In this document: positions 8,658-17,677 of the stretch, piece by piece | Layout: each line of letters begins with the position of its first letter | Position numbering within the stretch: position 1 is the first letter of the stretch | Assembly: GCF_023634645.1 (NCBI RefSeq) | Contig: NZ_JAMKMR010000020.1 | Coordinates: 25,037 to 89,036 of the forward strand | Direction of reading: 5' to 3' | Length of the DNA: 64,000 nucleotides | DNA from: Vibrio sinus | GTDB lineage: Bacteria > Pseudomonadota > Gammaproteobacteria > Enterobacterales > Vibrionaceae | Translations under genes and position numbers: made by a program | Notes under the pieces: model-generated | Seen by the model: only the letters and a program-made list of their open reading frames with translations | Databases searched by the model: none | What the model was told of the DNA's origin: nothing

Positions 8658-9604
8658 TAGTAGCCAAAAAAATTAGCCCATTGGCACCATGTCTTTTGTA
8701 ACTCGTTTAAATCGCCTTTTACGAAACGAATTGTTTGTCCAGGTTTGGCCTGTGCTAACCGAGGTAGATCGATACGCGCAACACAACCTATTTTAGGGTA
8801 GCCCCCAAGCGTCTGACGGTCATTAAGTAACACAATAGGTTGCCCATCTGGTGGCAGTTGGATTGCACCAAGCGTGATGCCTTCACTGAGAATAGGCTCG
8901 TTTGGCACAGTGATAGCTTGAGAGCAAGATAGCCGGTATCCCATCCTGTTTGAGTGTTGATCAACGGTAAACGGTTGAGAGTAAATTGCCTGTAGGGATT
9001 GATCGTCAAACTGGCTAACTTGGTAACTTTCAATGACTCTCAAAGTGATCGGCAAATTGTAATCTGGGCGAAACTTGAATGTTAACTGAGTGGGCTTTTC
9101 GATTATTTGTTTAGAGCGTGAACAAAATTCAATTAAATCGTGCTCGGCGATGGCCTGCCCATTTTGTTGCAATCCACCGAGGTGATCTTTCGAAACACAA
9201 GCGCTACTGTTTAGCTGTTGTGGAAATCGGAACCCGCCTTTTACTGCCAAGTAGGACCTGAGCCCATTTTTAGGTAATTTGAAACTTAGAAACTGGCCTT
9301 TCCTCGCATGGAATGTACTCCAATTGTTGAGTAAGCAGTTGTCGAGTTGCGCAGATAAATCTCCTCCGCAAATGGCTAACATACAGTCTAGTAGAACTTC
9401 GAACTCCACCTGACCTAAGGTAATCTCTAGGCAGCTGGTATTTGGTGCATTACCCAACAGGTGATTTGCCCAACTGAACGAATAGTCATCGATCGCACCA
9501 CCTTGAGTCACTCCAATATGTGTAAAGCCAAACCTCCCAATATCTTGGGTTAAGGTTAAAGGGCCGGGCTTAATTACTCGCAATCCATGGTTACTATTTT
9601 TCAT
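8657..9604 (-). CDS. pxpC: 5-oxoprolinase subunit C (biotin-dependent carboxyltransferase-like)
   Basis: The 315 residues belong to the PxpC/KipA family, with GPLTLTQDIGRFGFTHIGVTQGGAIDDYSF at the N-terminus and LLNDRQTLGGYPKIGCVARIDLPRL near the C-terminus. With PxpA and PxpB it makes the ATP-dependent prokaryotic 5-oxoprolinase, which turns pyroglutamate into glutamate. Its ATG overlaps the TAA of pxpB (TAATG), so translation is coupled; an in-frame GTG at 9613 is less likely. The stop codon TAG straddles the boundary with the 264-bp inverted-repeat element: the insertion fell inside the stop codon and restored it. Confidence 0.88.
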   Translation of the reverse strand: MKNSNHGLRVIKPGPLTLTQDIGRFGFTHIGVTQGGAIDDYSFSWANHLLGNAPNTSCLEITLGQVEFEVLLDCMLAICGGDLSAQLDNCLLNNWSTFHARKGQFLSFKLPKNGLRSYLAVKGGFRFPQQLNSSACVSKDHLGGLQQNGQAIAEHDLIEFCSRSKQIIEKPTQLTFKFRPDYNLPITLRVIESYQVSQFDDQSLQAIYSQPFTVDQHSNRMGYRLSCSQAITVPNEPILSEGITLGAIQLPPDGQPIVLLNDRQTLGGYPKIGCVARIDLPRLAQAKPGQTIRFVKGDLNELQKTWCQWANFFGY

Positions 9605-10305
9605 TAAGACCACCCTTGATTAATGACACCACCGAGTGCTAGAAATTCTTCTAAATCGACAGGATAAAACTTTACGTTGGCTCCGATGCTGAAGGGAATC
9701 ATAGGGTCTTGTTGTGGGTCATAAAGAGAAATGGGGCAGTTGCCGATGATGTTCCATCCCCCGGGAGATTTATCCGGATAAACCGCCGTATGGCGCTCAG
9801 CAATGCCAACGCTTCCTTTTGGTAAAGACACTCGTGGCGTTCGCTTTCTTGATAACACTAGTTTTTCATCGAGACCACTTAAAAAAGCAAAGCCAGGTGC
9901 GAAACCAATTGCTGCAACAGCGTACGTTGTTGAGCTGTGCAATGAGATGACTTCACTGGTCGACATGCCGTTATTGTGGTAGCTGGCAAGATCAGGTCCA
10001 ACCGACAAGTGATAATACACAGGCAGCTCAAGGGTACTTGTGGTGCAAGCGGAGCTAGTAATAGGTTGCGACAATACGTCATTCACAATGGATGATAGGT
10101 GTTCAAATGAAATTCGATGGGGGTAATATTCGACAAGTATGCTAGCGAAAGAGGGGGTAATGCCCATAGAACTATGACTCAGCTTGATGGAAAGTGACTG
10201 TGTCACGCCACCAATGATCTCTGACAAGTTATCGCTAGTGTCGTCGTTAAATCGAATCATTACAGCGCATTCTGAAACCTGCTCTATCGAAGTGGTTATT
10301 GGCAC
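9604..10305 (-). CDS. pxpB: 5-oxoprolinase subunit B
   Basis: This 233-residue member of the PxpB/KipI family has the segment AIGFAPGFAFLSGLDEKL and the typical PRVSLPKGSVGIAERHTAVYPDKSPGGWNIIG cyclophilin-like region. It starts with GTG one base after the pxpA stop codon and overlaps pxpC at its end, the tight packing expected of one enzyme complex. In Bacillus the homologue KipI inhibits the sporulation kinase KinA, but the operon here points to oxoprolinase function. Confidence 0.88.
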   Translation of the reverse strand: MPITTSIEQVSECAVMIRFNDDTSDNLSEIIGGVTQSLSIKLSHSSMGITPSFASILVEYYPHRISFEHLSSIVNDVLSQPITSSACTTSTLELPVYYHLSVGPDLASYHNNGMSTSEVISLHSSTTYAVAAIGFAPGFAFLSGLDEKLVLSRKRTPRVSLPKGSVGIAERHTAVYPDKSPGGWNIIGNCPISLYDPQQDPMIPFSIGANVKFYPVDLEEFLALGGVINQGWS

Positions 10306-11046
10306 TTAGTTCTCCAATAATTGTTTGATTTTTTCAATAAGCTGGATTGAATCTTCGTTATCACCATGTACGCAAATGGTGTCAGCTTCGATAGGGACGA
10401 CAAAGCCATCCAAGCTGGTGACTTTGCCATATTGGCAAATTTGCTTAACTTGGCCCAATATATCGTCTTGGTGCTGTAGAACGGCACCTTGCTGATTACG
10501 TGGTGCGAGGGTACCATTTCCTAGGTAGGCTCTATCGGCAAATGCTTCAAATAATAGGGGTACTTCGTATCTGTCGGCAATATCAAGATACGCTTGGTTA
10601 TCTATGGTCGCCATCATCATCAGAGGTATAGAAAAACACGAAACCGCGTCCACCACCGCTTCAAAGGCTTGGTGATCTTTCATCATGTCGTTGTATAACG
10701 CGCCATGAGGTTTTACGTAGCTCAATTCGGTGTTTTTGCTTTCACACAAGGCTTTTAATGCACCAATCTGATAGATCAATATTTCAGATAACTCTAGAGG
10801 GTCAAAAGACATAGAGCGGCGACCGAATCCTTGAAGATCTGGATAGCTCGGGTGAGCGCCTATCTGAACATTATTCAGGATTGCTAGGTCGATGGTTTTA
10901 CTCATGATGTGTGGGTCAGACGCATGAAAACCGCAAGCAATGTTTGTCATGTCGATATGAGGCATGACATGCTCATCATTACCCATTGTCCATGGGCCGA
11001 AGCTCTCGCCCATATCGCAGTTAAGTGTAATGGTGTTGTTCTTCAT
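10306..11046 (-). CDS. pxpA: 5-oxoprolinase subunit A (LamB/YcsF family)
   Basis: The 246 residues match the LamB/YcsF family, with LNCDMGESFGPWTMGND at the start, IACGFHASDP near residue 37, IGAHPSYPDLQGFGRRSM and VKPHGALYNDM. It is the first gene of the pxpA-pxpB-pxpC operon on the minus strand, preceded by a gap before the nap genes. The complex uses ATP to open 5-oxoproline, a damage product of glutamine and glutamate. All family motifs look intact. Confidence 0.9.
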   Translation of the reverse strand: MKNNTITLNCDMGESFGPWTMGNDEHVMPHIDMTNIACGFHASDPHIMSKTIDLAILNNVQIGAHPSYPDLQGFGRRSMSFDPLELSEILIYQIGALKALCESKNTELSYVKPHGALYNDMMKDHQAFEAVVDAVSCFSIPLMMMATIDNQAYLDIADRYEVPLLFEAFADRAYLGNGTLAPRNQQGAVLQHQDDILGQVKQICQYGKVTSLDGFVVPIEADTICVHGDNEDSIQLIEKIKQLLEN

Positions 11047-11189
11047 AGTTTTCGTCTCACCTGATTCTAAGGACAGTCACCCATATTGCCAACTTTGGCC
11101 ATTTCATAATAGCCTAACTTTTGACTTAAGTGTGTGTTTTTATTGTTGTAAAAATCAGGTAAAGAATAGGTCTGTATAGACGTTCGCTG

Positions 11190-11324
11190 TTATACTTCCT
11201 TGTCTTTCCAAAGGGACAATATCCAAATACAGACAACTGCGACAGCTAAAAAGCCGGTTAAGATAATAAACGGGATGGCACTATAACCGAGGACATGCCA
11301 GATCACAGATTCTAATGTACTCAT
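11190..11324 (-). CDS. Small membrane protein at the end of the nap operon, 44 aa
   Basis: A 44-codon frame starts with ATG after a strong GGAGAG box, only ten bases beyond the napC stop codon. One long hydrophobic segment (IPFIILTGFLAVAVVCIWIL) is followed by a short charged tail (WKDKEV). The position, ribosome binding site and composition argue that it is real and cotranscribed with the nap genes. It may correspond to the very short membrane proteins annotated beside nap in other gammaproteobacteria (TIGR02808-like), from memory. It might help assembly or anchoring of the nitrate reductase chain. Confidence 0.6.
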   Translation of the reverse strand: MSTLESVIWHVLGYSAIPFIILTGFLAVAVVCIWILSLWKDKEV

Positions 11325-11334
11325 AACTCTCTCC

Positions 11335-11913
11335 CTATTGCCAGCCTTCTACACCGTGCATGTCTGGCAGGTTGTGCGCAATGCCTTTGTGGCAGTCCAC
11401 GCAGGTTTTGTCCCCAGAAGCAAGTGCAGTGGAGTGCTGCTTGGCACTTCTTGGTCCTTGCTCTGAAAAATCCATGTATTCAAACTGATGGCAGTTGCGA
11501 CACTCCAGTGAGTCATTTTTCTTGAGTCTTGCCCATTCACGTTCGGCAAGATGTGCCCGTCGGGCTTTAAACTTTTCTTCAGTGCCAATCGAATCCAACA
11601 CAAACTCTGCGTACAGCTCTTTGGACGCCTGTACTTTACGAACAATTTTATCTGTCCAATTATGGGGGACGTGGCAATCGGAACAAATCGCTCTTACTCC
11701 AGAACGATTGGAGTAATGGATAGTTTCTTGTATTTCTGCGACAATTGGCGCGTGGCAGCTGCTACAAAATGCTTCAGTGTTAGTGGCTTCCATACCGGTG
11801 TTGAATGCCCCCCAAAATAACAGCCCGCCAATAAACCCCATAAATAAGACGATACCAACAGCTGCTTTACTTGGACTGGTCAGCCTTTTGTAAAATGTCT
11901 TTAATAATCTCAT
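11335..11913 (-). CDS. napC: Tetrahaem cytochrome c, quinol dehydrogenase of Nap
   Basis: This 192-residue NapC/NirT protein has one N-terminal membrane anchor (AAVGIVLFMGFIGGLLFWGAF) and four CxxCH haem sites: CSSCH, CSDCH, CRNCH and CVDCH. It takes electrons from the quinol pool in the membrane and passes them to NapB-NapA in the periplasm. Its start follows a GAGG box 31 bases after the napB stop codon. All haem sites are intact. Confidence 0.95.
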   Translation of the reverse strand: MRLLKTFYKRLTSPSKAAVGIVLFMGFIGGLLFWGAFNTGMEATNTEAFCSSCHAPIVAEIQETIHYSNRSGVRAICSDCHVPHNWTDKIVRKVQASKELYAEFVLDSIGTEEKFKARRAHLAEREWARLKKNDSLECRNCHQFEYMDFSEQGPRSAKQHSTALASGDKTCVDCHKGIAHNLPDMHGVEGWQ

Positions 11914-11943
11914 CGTTAGCCTCTTACACGGTGTAGCGAGAAA

Positions 11944-12399
11944 TCAACGTAGCGATTCGACGCGTTCAAAGTTATTTTCTACCAATGGTTTGGCTGAAGC
12001 TTGAGTGACATGGCATTGCAAGCAGAAATAGCGCCTTGGTGACACATCAGCAAGGACGGCATCTTCTCGGTTAATATAGTGAGTGACACTGATTTTAGTT
12101 GCCCCCATTTCTTTAGCATATTTCCAGCTATGACAAGACAAACATTTGTTGGCATTTAAGGAGAGTTCGTAGTGGCGTATGCTGTGTGGTATTAATGGTG
12201 GTTGAAAGACATAACTGCTTTCAACAATTTGATCTTTCGGTACCTGTTTAAGTGTGTCTGCTGGACGTGTCACTTCGATGAGCGTTATTCCACGTAATGA
12301 TTCTAACCCTCCAACACCACCAGGGTCGGAAGTTTCCGCAATAGTGCTGCTACTAAAAGCAGTAACAAAGAGGGTAAAAAATAGAGTTAAATAGTTCAT
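11944..12399 (-). CDS. napB: Dihaem cytochrome c subunit of periplasmic nitrate reductase
   Basis: The 151 residues begin with a Sec signal peptide (LTLFFTLFVTAFSSSTIA) and carry two haem sites, CLSCH and CLQCH, plus the NapB segment PPLIPHSIRHYELSLNANKC. It hands electrons from NapC to NapA in the periplasm. It lies between napA and napC, in the standard Vibrio order. Confidence 0.95.
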   Translation of the reverse strand: MNYLTLFFTLFVTAFSSSTIAETSDPGGVGGLESLRGITLIEVTRPADTLKQVPKDQIVESSYVFQPPLIPHSIRHYELSLNANKCLSCHSWKYAKEMGATKISVTHYINREDAVLADVSPRRYFCLQCHVTQASAKPLVENNFERVESLR

Positions 12400-12444
12400 T
12401 CCAAATTCTCCACCATATTTCCATCGACGAGGTGAGGTTGATGG

Positions 12445-14934
12445 TCAACCGACTTTAGTGATTTTGACCGGGCATTTTTTATAGTCGGTCTGCTTGGACA
12501 ATGGGTCAGTTGCATCAAGTATCAATTTGTTGACCAGAATACCGGCGTCAAAGTACGGTAAGAACACTAATCCTTGTGGAGGCCGATTCCGACCACGTGT
12601 TTCTACTCGTGCTCTTATTTCACCACGTTGATTGGAGATAAGTACTTCTTCTCCTCTTCTTAAATTTCGCGCTTTAGCATCGGTGGGGTGTATATAGCAC
12701 AAAGCATCAGGTACGGCTTTGTAGAGCTCTGGGACTCGACGGGTCATGGTTCCGGTATGCCAGTGTTCCAAAACGCGTCCAGTACATAGCCACATATCGA
12801 ACTCTTCGTTGGGCGACTCTGGCGGTGCTTCATAAGGGGCGGAGATAATCCAAGCCTTTCCGTCAGGTTTTCCGTAGAAATCCCAGCCGCCCTTACCTTT
12901 AGCATAGGGATCAGAGCCAACTTTATATCGCCATTGGGTTTCTTTCCCATCAACGACTGGCCAACGCAGCCCTCTGACTTCATGATACCTATCATACGGA
13001 GCAAGGTCGTGACCATGTCCACGCCCAAAAGTGGCATATTCTTCGAACAGACCTTTTTGTACATAAAACCCAAAATGTTGGGCGTCATCATTCAATTCGT
13101 TTGCTTCCTCAAGCGGATAACGATTGACAACGCCATTTTCAAAGAGCACATCGTACATCGTTTTACCGTGGTATTCTGGGTGTGTATCTAAGAGCTCTTG
13201 GGGCCAGACTTCTTCTATTTTAAAGCGCTTGCAAAACTCCATGACTTGCCACGAATCTGACTTAGCGTCTCCAACGGATTTGACTTGTTGATACCAAGCT
13301 TGGGTGCGACGTTCAGCATTGCCGTAAGCCCCTTCTTTTTCTATCCACATCGCGGTCGGCAATATGAGATCTGCTGCTTGAGCACTTACGGTTGGGTAAA
13401 CGTCAGATACAACGATAAAATTGTCTGGATTTCGATATCCTGGTAGAGACTCGTCGTTGATATTGGGTGCTGCTTGCATATTGTTGTTACATTGCAGCCA
13501 ATACGCATTTATCTTTCCATCGTGCAGCTGCCTGTTTTGTTCTACGGCATGAGCACCTGGTTTTGCAGGTATAGTGCCACTCGGCAACTGCCATATTTTC
13601 TCTGCGATTTCTCTGTGTTTAGGGTTAGCCACGACCATATCGGCAGGGAGTCGGTGTGAAAATGTTCCCACCTCTCTAGCTGTGCCACAGGCTGAGGGTT
13701 GGCCAGTTAATGAGAATGGGCTATTGCCCGGAGTGGCAATTTTTCCAGTCAACAAATGGAGGTTGTAGACTAATCCATTCATCCAGACGCCACGAGTATG
13801 TTGATTCATCCCCATGGTCCACAGTGACATCACTTTAATATTTGGATCCGCATATTGCTTGGCAAGCGTGACTAATTTGTCTTTATCTACTCCGGACAAC
13901 TTGGCCACTTTTTCTAAAGTGTAAGGGGCGACAGAGGCTTTATATTGCTCAAAGGTGATGCTTGAGATTTTGCCGCTATTAGGATGCGCTGCTTTTTTTT
14001 GTAGTGGATTATCGTCTCGTAGGCCGTAGCCGATATCAGTTGTCGCTTGTTTAAAGTGTGTGTGTTTGTTGACAAAATCCCAGTTAACGGCGTTATTTTG
14101 GATGATGTAGTTAGCGATATAATTTGCAATCGCTAAGTCGGTTTGTGGGTTGAAGATATAGCCAGTATCTGCCAGCTCGAATGAACGATGATAAAACGTG
14201 GAAAGTACATTGACTTTGACATGGGAATGGCTCAAACGACGATCGGTGATTCTAGTCCACAGTATCGGGTGCATTTCGGCCATGTTAGACCCCCAAAGAA
14301 CAAAAGTATCGGCATGTTCGAAATCATCGTAGCAACCCATGGGTTCATCAATACCAAATGCCCGCATAAAGGCTCCCACAGCAGAAGCCATACAGTGTCT
14401 GGCATTGGGGTCGATATTGTTTGAGCGAAAACCGGCCTTCATCATTTTCACAGCGGCATAGCCTTCCATGACAGTCCATTGCCCTGAACCAAACATACCG
14501 ATGCCATTTGGTCCTTTGGCTTTTAGCACGGCTTTCCATTTTTCTGCCATAGTGTCGAAAGCCACATCCCAGCTCACAGGAGTAAAATCACCATTTTTAT
14601 CAAATTTGCCATTCTTCATTCGCATAAGCGGCTGAGTAAGTCGATCACTGCCATACATGATTTTTGAAAGAAAATAGCCTTTAATGCAATTCAGGCCTTT
14701 ATTGACTGGCGCTGCTGGATCGCCCTGAGTAGCAACTACTCGACCATTTTGAGTACCGACTAAAACTGAACATCCAGTTCCACAGAAACGACAGGGTGCT
14801 TTGTCCCAATTAATCTTTGTTTTGTCTTCGCTAACAATTAGGTTGGTTGCCGATACTGGCAACGTAATCCCTGCAACTGCGGCGGCGGATGCAGCGGCAT
14901 TGGCTTTAATAAAATCTCTTCTTGTCCACTTCAT
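12445..14934 (-). CDS. napA: Periplasmic nitrate reductase catalytic subunit
   Basis: The 829 residues have a Tat signal (TRRDFIKANAAASAAAVAG). A 4Fe-4S site CRFCGTGCSVLVG closes with the cysteine of GLNCIKG near residue 85. NARHCMASAVGAFMRAFG near residue 180 supplies the cysteine that binds molybdenum. The molydopterin dinucleotide-binding C-terminal domain is complete. It reduces nitrate to nitrite in the periplasm, which supports anaerobic respiration or redox balancing. A strong GGGGGA box precedes the ATG, and length and motifs agree with NapA of other gammaproteobacteria. Confidence 0.97.
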   Translation of the reverse strand: MKWTRRDFIKANAAASAAAVAGITLPVSATNLIVSEDKTKINWDKAPCRFCGTGCSVLVGTQNGRVVATQGDPAAPVNKGLNCIKGYFLSKIMYGSDRLTQPLMRMKNGKFDKNGDFTPVSWDVAFDTMAEKWKAVLKAKGPNGIGMFGSGQWTVMEGYAAVKMMKAGFRSNNIDPNARHCMASAVGAFMRAFGIDEPMGCYDDFEHADTFVLWGSNMAEMHPILWTRITDRRLSHSHVKVNVLSTFYHRSFELADTGYIFNPQTDLAIANYIANYIIQNNAVNWDFVNKHTHFKQATTDIGYGLRDDNPLQKKAAHPNSGKISSITFEQYKASVAPYTLEKVAKLSGVDKDKLVTLAKQYADPNIKVMSLWTMGMNQHTRGVWMNGLVYNLHLLTGKIATPGNSPFSLTGQPSACGTAREVGTFSHRLPADMVVANPKHREIAEKIWQLPSGTIPAKPGAHAVEQNRQLHDGKINAYWLQCNNNMQAAPNINDESLPGYRNPDNFIVVSDVYPTVSAQAADLILPTAMWIEKEGAYGNAERRTQAWYQQVKSVGDAKSDSWQVMEFCKRFKIEEVWPQELLDTHPEYHGKTMYDVLFENGVVNRYPLEEANELNDDAQHFGFYVQKGLFEEYATFGRGHGHDLAPYDRYHEVRGLRWPVVDGKETQWRYKVGSDPYAKGKGGWDFYGKPDGKAWIISAPYEAPPESPNEEFDMWLCTGRVLEHWHTGTMTRRVPELYKAVPDALCYIHPTDAKARNLRRGEEVLISNQRGEIRARVETRGRNRPPQGLVFLPYFDAGILVNKLILDATDPLSKQTDYKKCPVKITKVG

Positions 14935-14972
14935 GCTTCCCCCTTCATGGGAATAAATTATTCCATTGATTT

Positions 14973-15239
14973 TTATTGTTGATTGTCGACGTCGTGTTCT
15001 ATTTGGTGGAAAACCAGTGCAGCACTAATGACGCTGGGCAGTTGGCTAATGTTGTCGATAAGATCGGTAACAAAACCTTCGTTGCTCGTCTCAAGTACGA
15101 CGACCACTTTTCCTTCTTTACTTTGGCCAAACACTTTGGCTCCCTCTAGTGTCTCGATTTGTTGTATGACTAGGTCTAGGTCTTGTGGGATCGCGTGGAC
15201 GACCAAGCTAGAGATGTGAATTTCATTACATGTCGACAT
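14973..15239 (-). CDS. napD: NapA signal-peptide chaperone
   Basis: This 88-residue NapD protein starts MSTCNEIHISSLVVHAIP. NapD binds the Tat signal of NapA in the cytoplasm and holds back export until the cofactor is inserted. The start at 15239 is chosen because GGAGG lies five bases ahead; the ATG at 15251 lacks this. It overlaps the end of napF by 14 bases, so the two are probably translationally coupled. Confidence 0.9.
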   Translation of the reverse strand: MSTCNEIHISSLVVHAIPQDLDLVIQQIETLEGAKVFGQSKEGKVVVVLETSNEGFVTDLIDNISQLPSVISAALVFHQIEHDVDNQQ

Positions 15240-15738
15240 AGGCACCTCCATCTTTGGGCGTGACTTTTATCCTTATTGATGATGTCGGGCATACGTTGAC
15301 ACAAGCGCCGCATCCCGTGCATTGTTCAGTGTTGATAGCAGGTATTGCAGCGTGGGAACGTTGCAATGTGAATTGAATCGCTAGTGGTTCGCAATTGTCG
15401 TTACAACTTCGGCATTCTATGTTTTGTACTGCTAAACAGTGTTGATCAATGACGGCTTTGACATTCCAAGGTGTAGATTGTTCGGGCATGAATAATGGCT
15501 CAGGGCAGACTTCAGCACACTGGTAACAAAAAGTGCACTCACCGGAAGAGAAGTCAATAGTAGGGAAGCCACCGGAGCCTTGCTCTATTACGTTCGTTGG
15601 GCAGTTTTCAATACACAAACCACATTGGGTGCAGTTATCAGTAAACGCTGCTGGCTTCTTTAACCAAGGGAGGCGCTGCGGCTGTTCAACATTGCAGAAA
15701 CTCCCAGACAATAAGTTTCTCCTAGAATAATTCACCAC
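15226..15738 (-). CDS. napF: Ferredoxin-type protein NapF
   Basis: About 170 residues with three 4Fe-4S motifs: CTQCGLCIENCP, CTFCYQCAEVCP and CTGCGACVNVCP. An extra CRSCNDNC group lies between the second and third. NapF is a cytoplasmic iron-sulfur protein that helps NapA mature. The likely start is GTG at 15738, seven bases after GAGG, giving VVNYSRRNLLSG, which resembles other NapF N-termini; an ATG at 15774 would add 12 residues without support. It is the first gene of the operon. Confidence 0.88.
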   Translation of the reverse strand: MVNYSRRNLLSGSFCNVEQPQRLPWLKKPAAFTDNCTQCGLCIENCPTNVIEQGSGGFPTIDFSSGECTFCYQCAEVCPEPLFMPEQSTPWNVKAVIDQHCLAVQNIECRSCNDNCEPLAIQFTLQRSHAAIPAINTEQCTGCGACVNVCPTSSIRIKVTPKDGGAYVDM

Positions 15739-15834
15739 TTTGTGCCTCGTTGAGGATAAAGATAATACATACACAAAGTGTAGTGTTATATGATGGGCCT
15801 TAAATAACCCTAAAGTGGTAAATAGATACTAAGA

Positions 15835-15848
15835 TTGTTTTAGATCAA
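15835..15848. promoter_or_regulatory. Candidate FNR site upstream of napF
   Basis: TTGTTTTAGATCAA matches nine of the ten conserved positions of the FNR consensus TTGAT-N4-ATCAA. It lies about 100 bp upstream of napF, between the divergent napF and narQ genes, which fits anaerobic induction. No NarP site was identified with confidence. Confidence 0.5.
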
Positions 15849-15900
15849 AAATGGTAAACGAACTCGGTCACATATTTAGTAATCTAATTTACGTTACTAT

Positions 15901-15928
15901 GTAGTCACAACAAGGTAGTCACAACAAG
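15901..15928 (+). repeat. 14-bp perfect tandem duplication before narQ
   Basis: GTAGTCACAACAAG occurs twice in direct succession, ending 30 bp ahead of the narQ start. It may be a recent slippage duplication or paired binding sites. Confidence 0.7.
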
Positions 15929-15958
15929 CGTGTGTTGAACAAAGGCTAGGAGAGCACA

Positions 15959-17677
15959 TTGAGCAAGGTTAAGCGATCGGCGACTAAAACAATCGCAATA
16001 TCAATGAGCATTGTAGTGATCTTGTCGCTACTGATTACTAGCTTCTCAATGATCACCTTGCTCACCAGCGTTAATGATGCTGAAGCGGTCAACGTTGCTG
16101 GCTCAATGAGAATGCAAAGCTACCGCTTAGCGCATGATATCCATACCAACTCAGCCGACTTCTCCAACCACGTCGCATTGTTAGATAAATCGTTTCACTC
16201 GCCGGCCATGCAGGCACTAGATAGCTGGCTAATCCCCAAACGTATCCAAGAAGATTATTTGGCATTGCTTAATCACTGGAATAAGGTAAAGCAGACCTTG
16301 AACGGTCAGGAACCACAACTCTTTATTCAAAGCATGCCTTTGTTTGTCAGCCAAATTGACGGGTTTGTATTCCACATTCAACAAATGTCAGAAAGTATGC
16401 TAACGCGGCTTGCTTGGATTGGTGGGTTTGGTCTCACTGGGATTGTTGCGCTTAGTGTTTATGTTGTGTTGTTTGTTAGGCGGGAAATGATTGGACCGCT
16501 AGCTTCTTTGCTGGTTGCAAGTGAGAAGGTACAAAAGCACCAGTTTGACATTCAACTTGATGACTCCAGCAAAAGTGAAATGGGTGTGGTGGCTAAAACG
16601 TTTAACAGGATGGCTTACGAGATTGGCAGTCAGTACGACATGCTAGAGAAAAAGGTTAACGAGAAAACCAATAAACTGCGCAAAGTTAATCGTTCATTGG
16701 AGCTGCTTTATGACGCCGCTCAACAATTGAACACCTCCCGTATCGACCTTGATAACCTCGACCATATCTTAAACAACATGGTTTCTGTTGATGGTATACA
16801 TGCGGTTCGTTTACAGATTGAAGAGCCTCATGAAAACAGTCATATAGTTCAATCTGGTGAGCTGGCGAATGGGGTAACAAAGGAGTACAAATTATACTTG
16901 GAGGGAGAAGACTTAGGTTATTTATATTTTGCCTTTGAAGTGCACAAACCAGAGCAGGCGATCGTAGATAGTTTTGTTCAGCTATTATCAAGAGCTTTGT
17001 TTTACTATCGTTCACAAAGAGAGCTTGAAAAGCTGATACTTATGGAAGAAAGAGCGACCATTGCAAGAGAGTTACACGACTCACTTGCACAATCGCTTTC
17101 GTACTTGAAGATTCAGGTATCAAGAATGAAGCGATCGATCAATCAACTTCCAGATTGTGATAAGAACCAGCGTGACTATGCCAAACTCAATGATGTGACT
17201 AGTGAGTTAGAAGTCGGTCTGTCTTCTGCATATACCCAGCTTAGAGAGCTTCTATCGACGTTTAGACTTAGCTTAAAAGAAGGGAGCTTAGGTCATGCGC
17301 TGACAGAGATTGTCAATGAACTCAGTCAGCAAACAAGTGCCGTCATCCATACCAATTATCAATTATCCAGCTTAACTCTAACAACAAATCAGCAAGTTCA
17401 CGTACTGCAGTTGATACGAGAGGCGGTGGTAAACGCCATTAAGCATGCCAATCCAGAACACATTCAGATAGAGTGTCAAGAAAGCCTTTCACATATGATG
17501 ATATCAGTAATCGATGATGGTATTGGATTTGATCCGAGAATTGAAAAAAACAATCATTATGGGTTAAGTATAATGCAAGAACGAGCGCAAAGGCTCAATG
17601 GTTCGCTGGTAGTGAGTTCGTTGAAGGGACGAGGGAGTGAAGTGACTCTTCAGTACCCAAAGGAAAATACAGAATGA
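15959..17677 (+). CDS. narQ: Nitrate/nitrite sensor histidine kinase
   Basis: The 572-residue membrane kinase has two membrane segments (about residues 15-38 and 150-172) around a periplasmic sensor. The NarX/NarQ P-box-like sequence is NVAGSMRMQSYRLA. A HAMP linker follows, then a central module and the HisKA_3 phosphorylation site RATIARELHDSLAQSLSYLK near residue 375, and a C-terminal ATPase domain (VVNAIKHANPE, DDGIGFD). It starts with TTG after an AGGAGA box. It overlaps narP by four bases and is divergent from the nap operon it should control in response to nitrate or nitrite. Confidence 0.93.
   Translation: MSKVKRSATKTIAISMSIVVILSLLITSFSMITLLTSVNDAEAVNVAGSMRMQSYRLAHDIHTNSADFSNHVALLDKSFHSPAMQALDSWLIPKRIQEDYLALLNHWNKVKQTLNGQEPQLFIQSMPLFVSQIDGFVFHIQQMSESMLTRLAWIGGFGLTGIVALSVYVVLFVRREMIGPLASLLVASEKVQKHQFDIQLDDSSKSEMGVVAKTFNRMAYEIGSQYDMLEKKVNEKTNKLRKVNRSLELLYDAAQQLNTSRIDLDNLDHILNNMVSVDGIHAVRLQIEEPHENSHIVQSGELANGVTKEYKLYLEGEDLGYLYFAFEVHKPEQAIVDSFVQLLSRALFYYRSQRELEKLILMEERATIARELHDSLAQSLSYLKIQVSRMKRSINQLPDCDKNQRDYAKLNDVTSELEVGLSSAYTQLRELLSTFRLSLKEGSLGHALTEIVNELSQQTSAVIHTNYQLSSLTLTTNQQVHVLQLIREAVVNAIKHANPEHIQIECQESLSHMMISVIDDGIGFDPRIEKNNHYGLSIMQERAQRLNGSLVVSSLKGRGSEVTLQYPKENTE

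Noticed and set aside
12744..13091. Alternative frame ORF in napA
   Set aside because: napA is intact across this stretch with conserved motifs; the second frame has no ribosome binding site.
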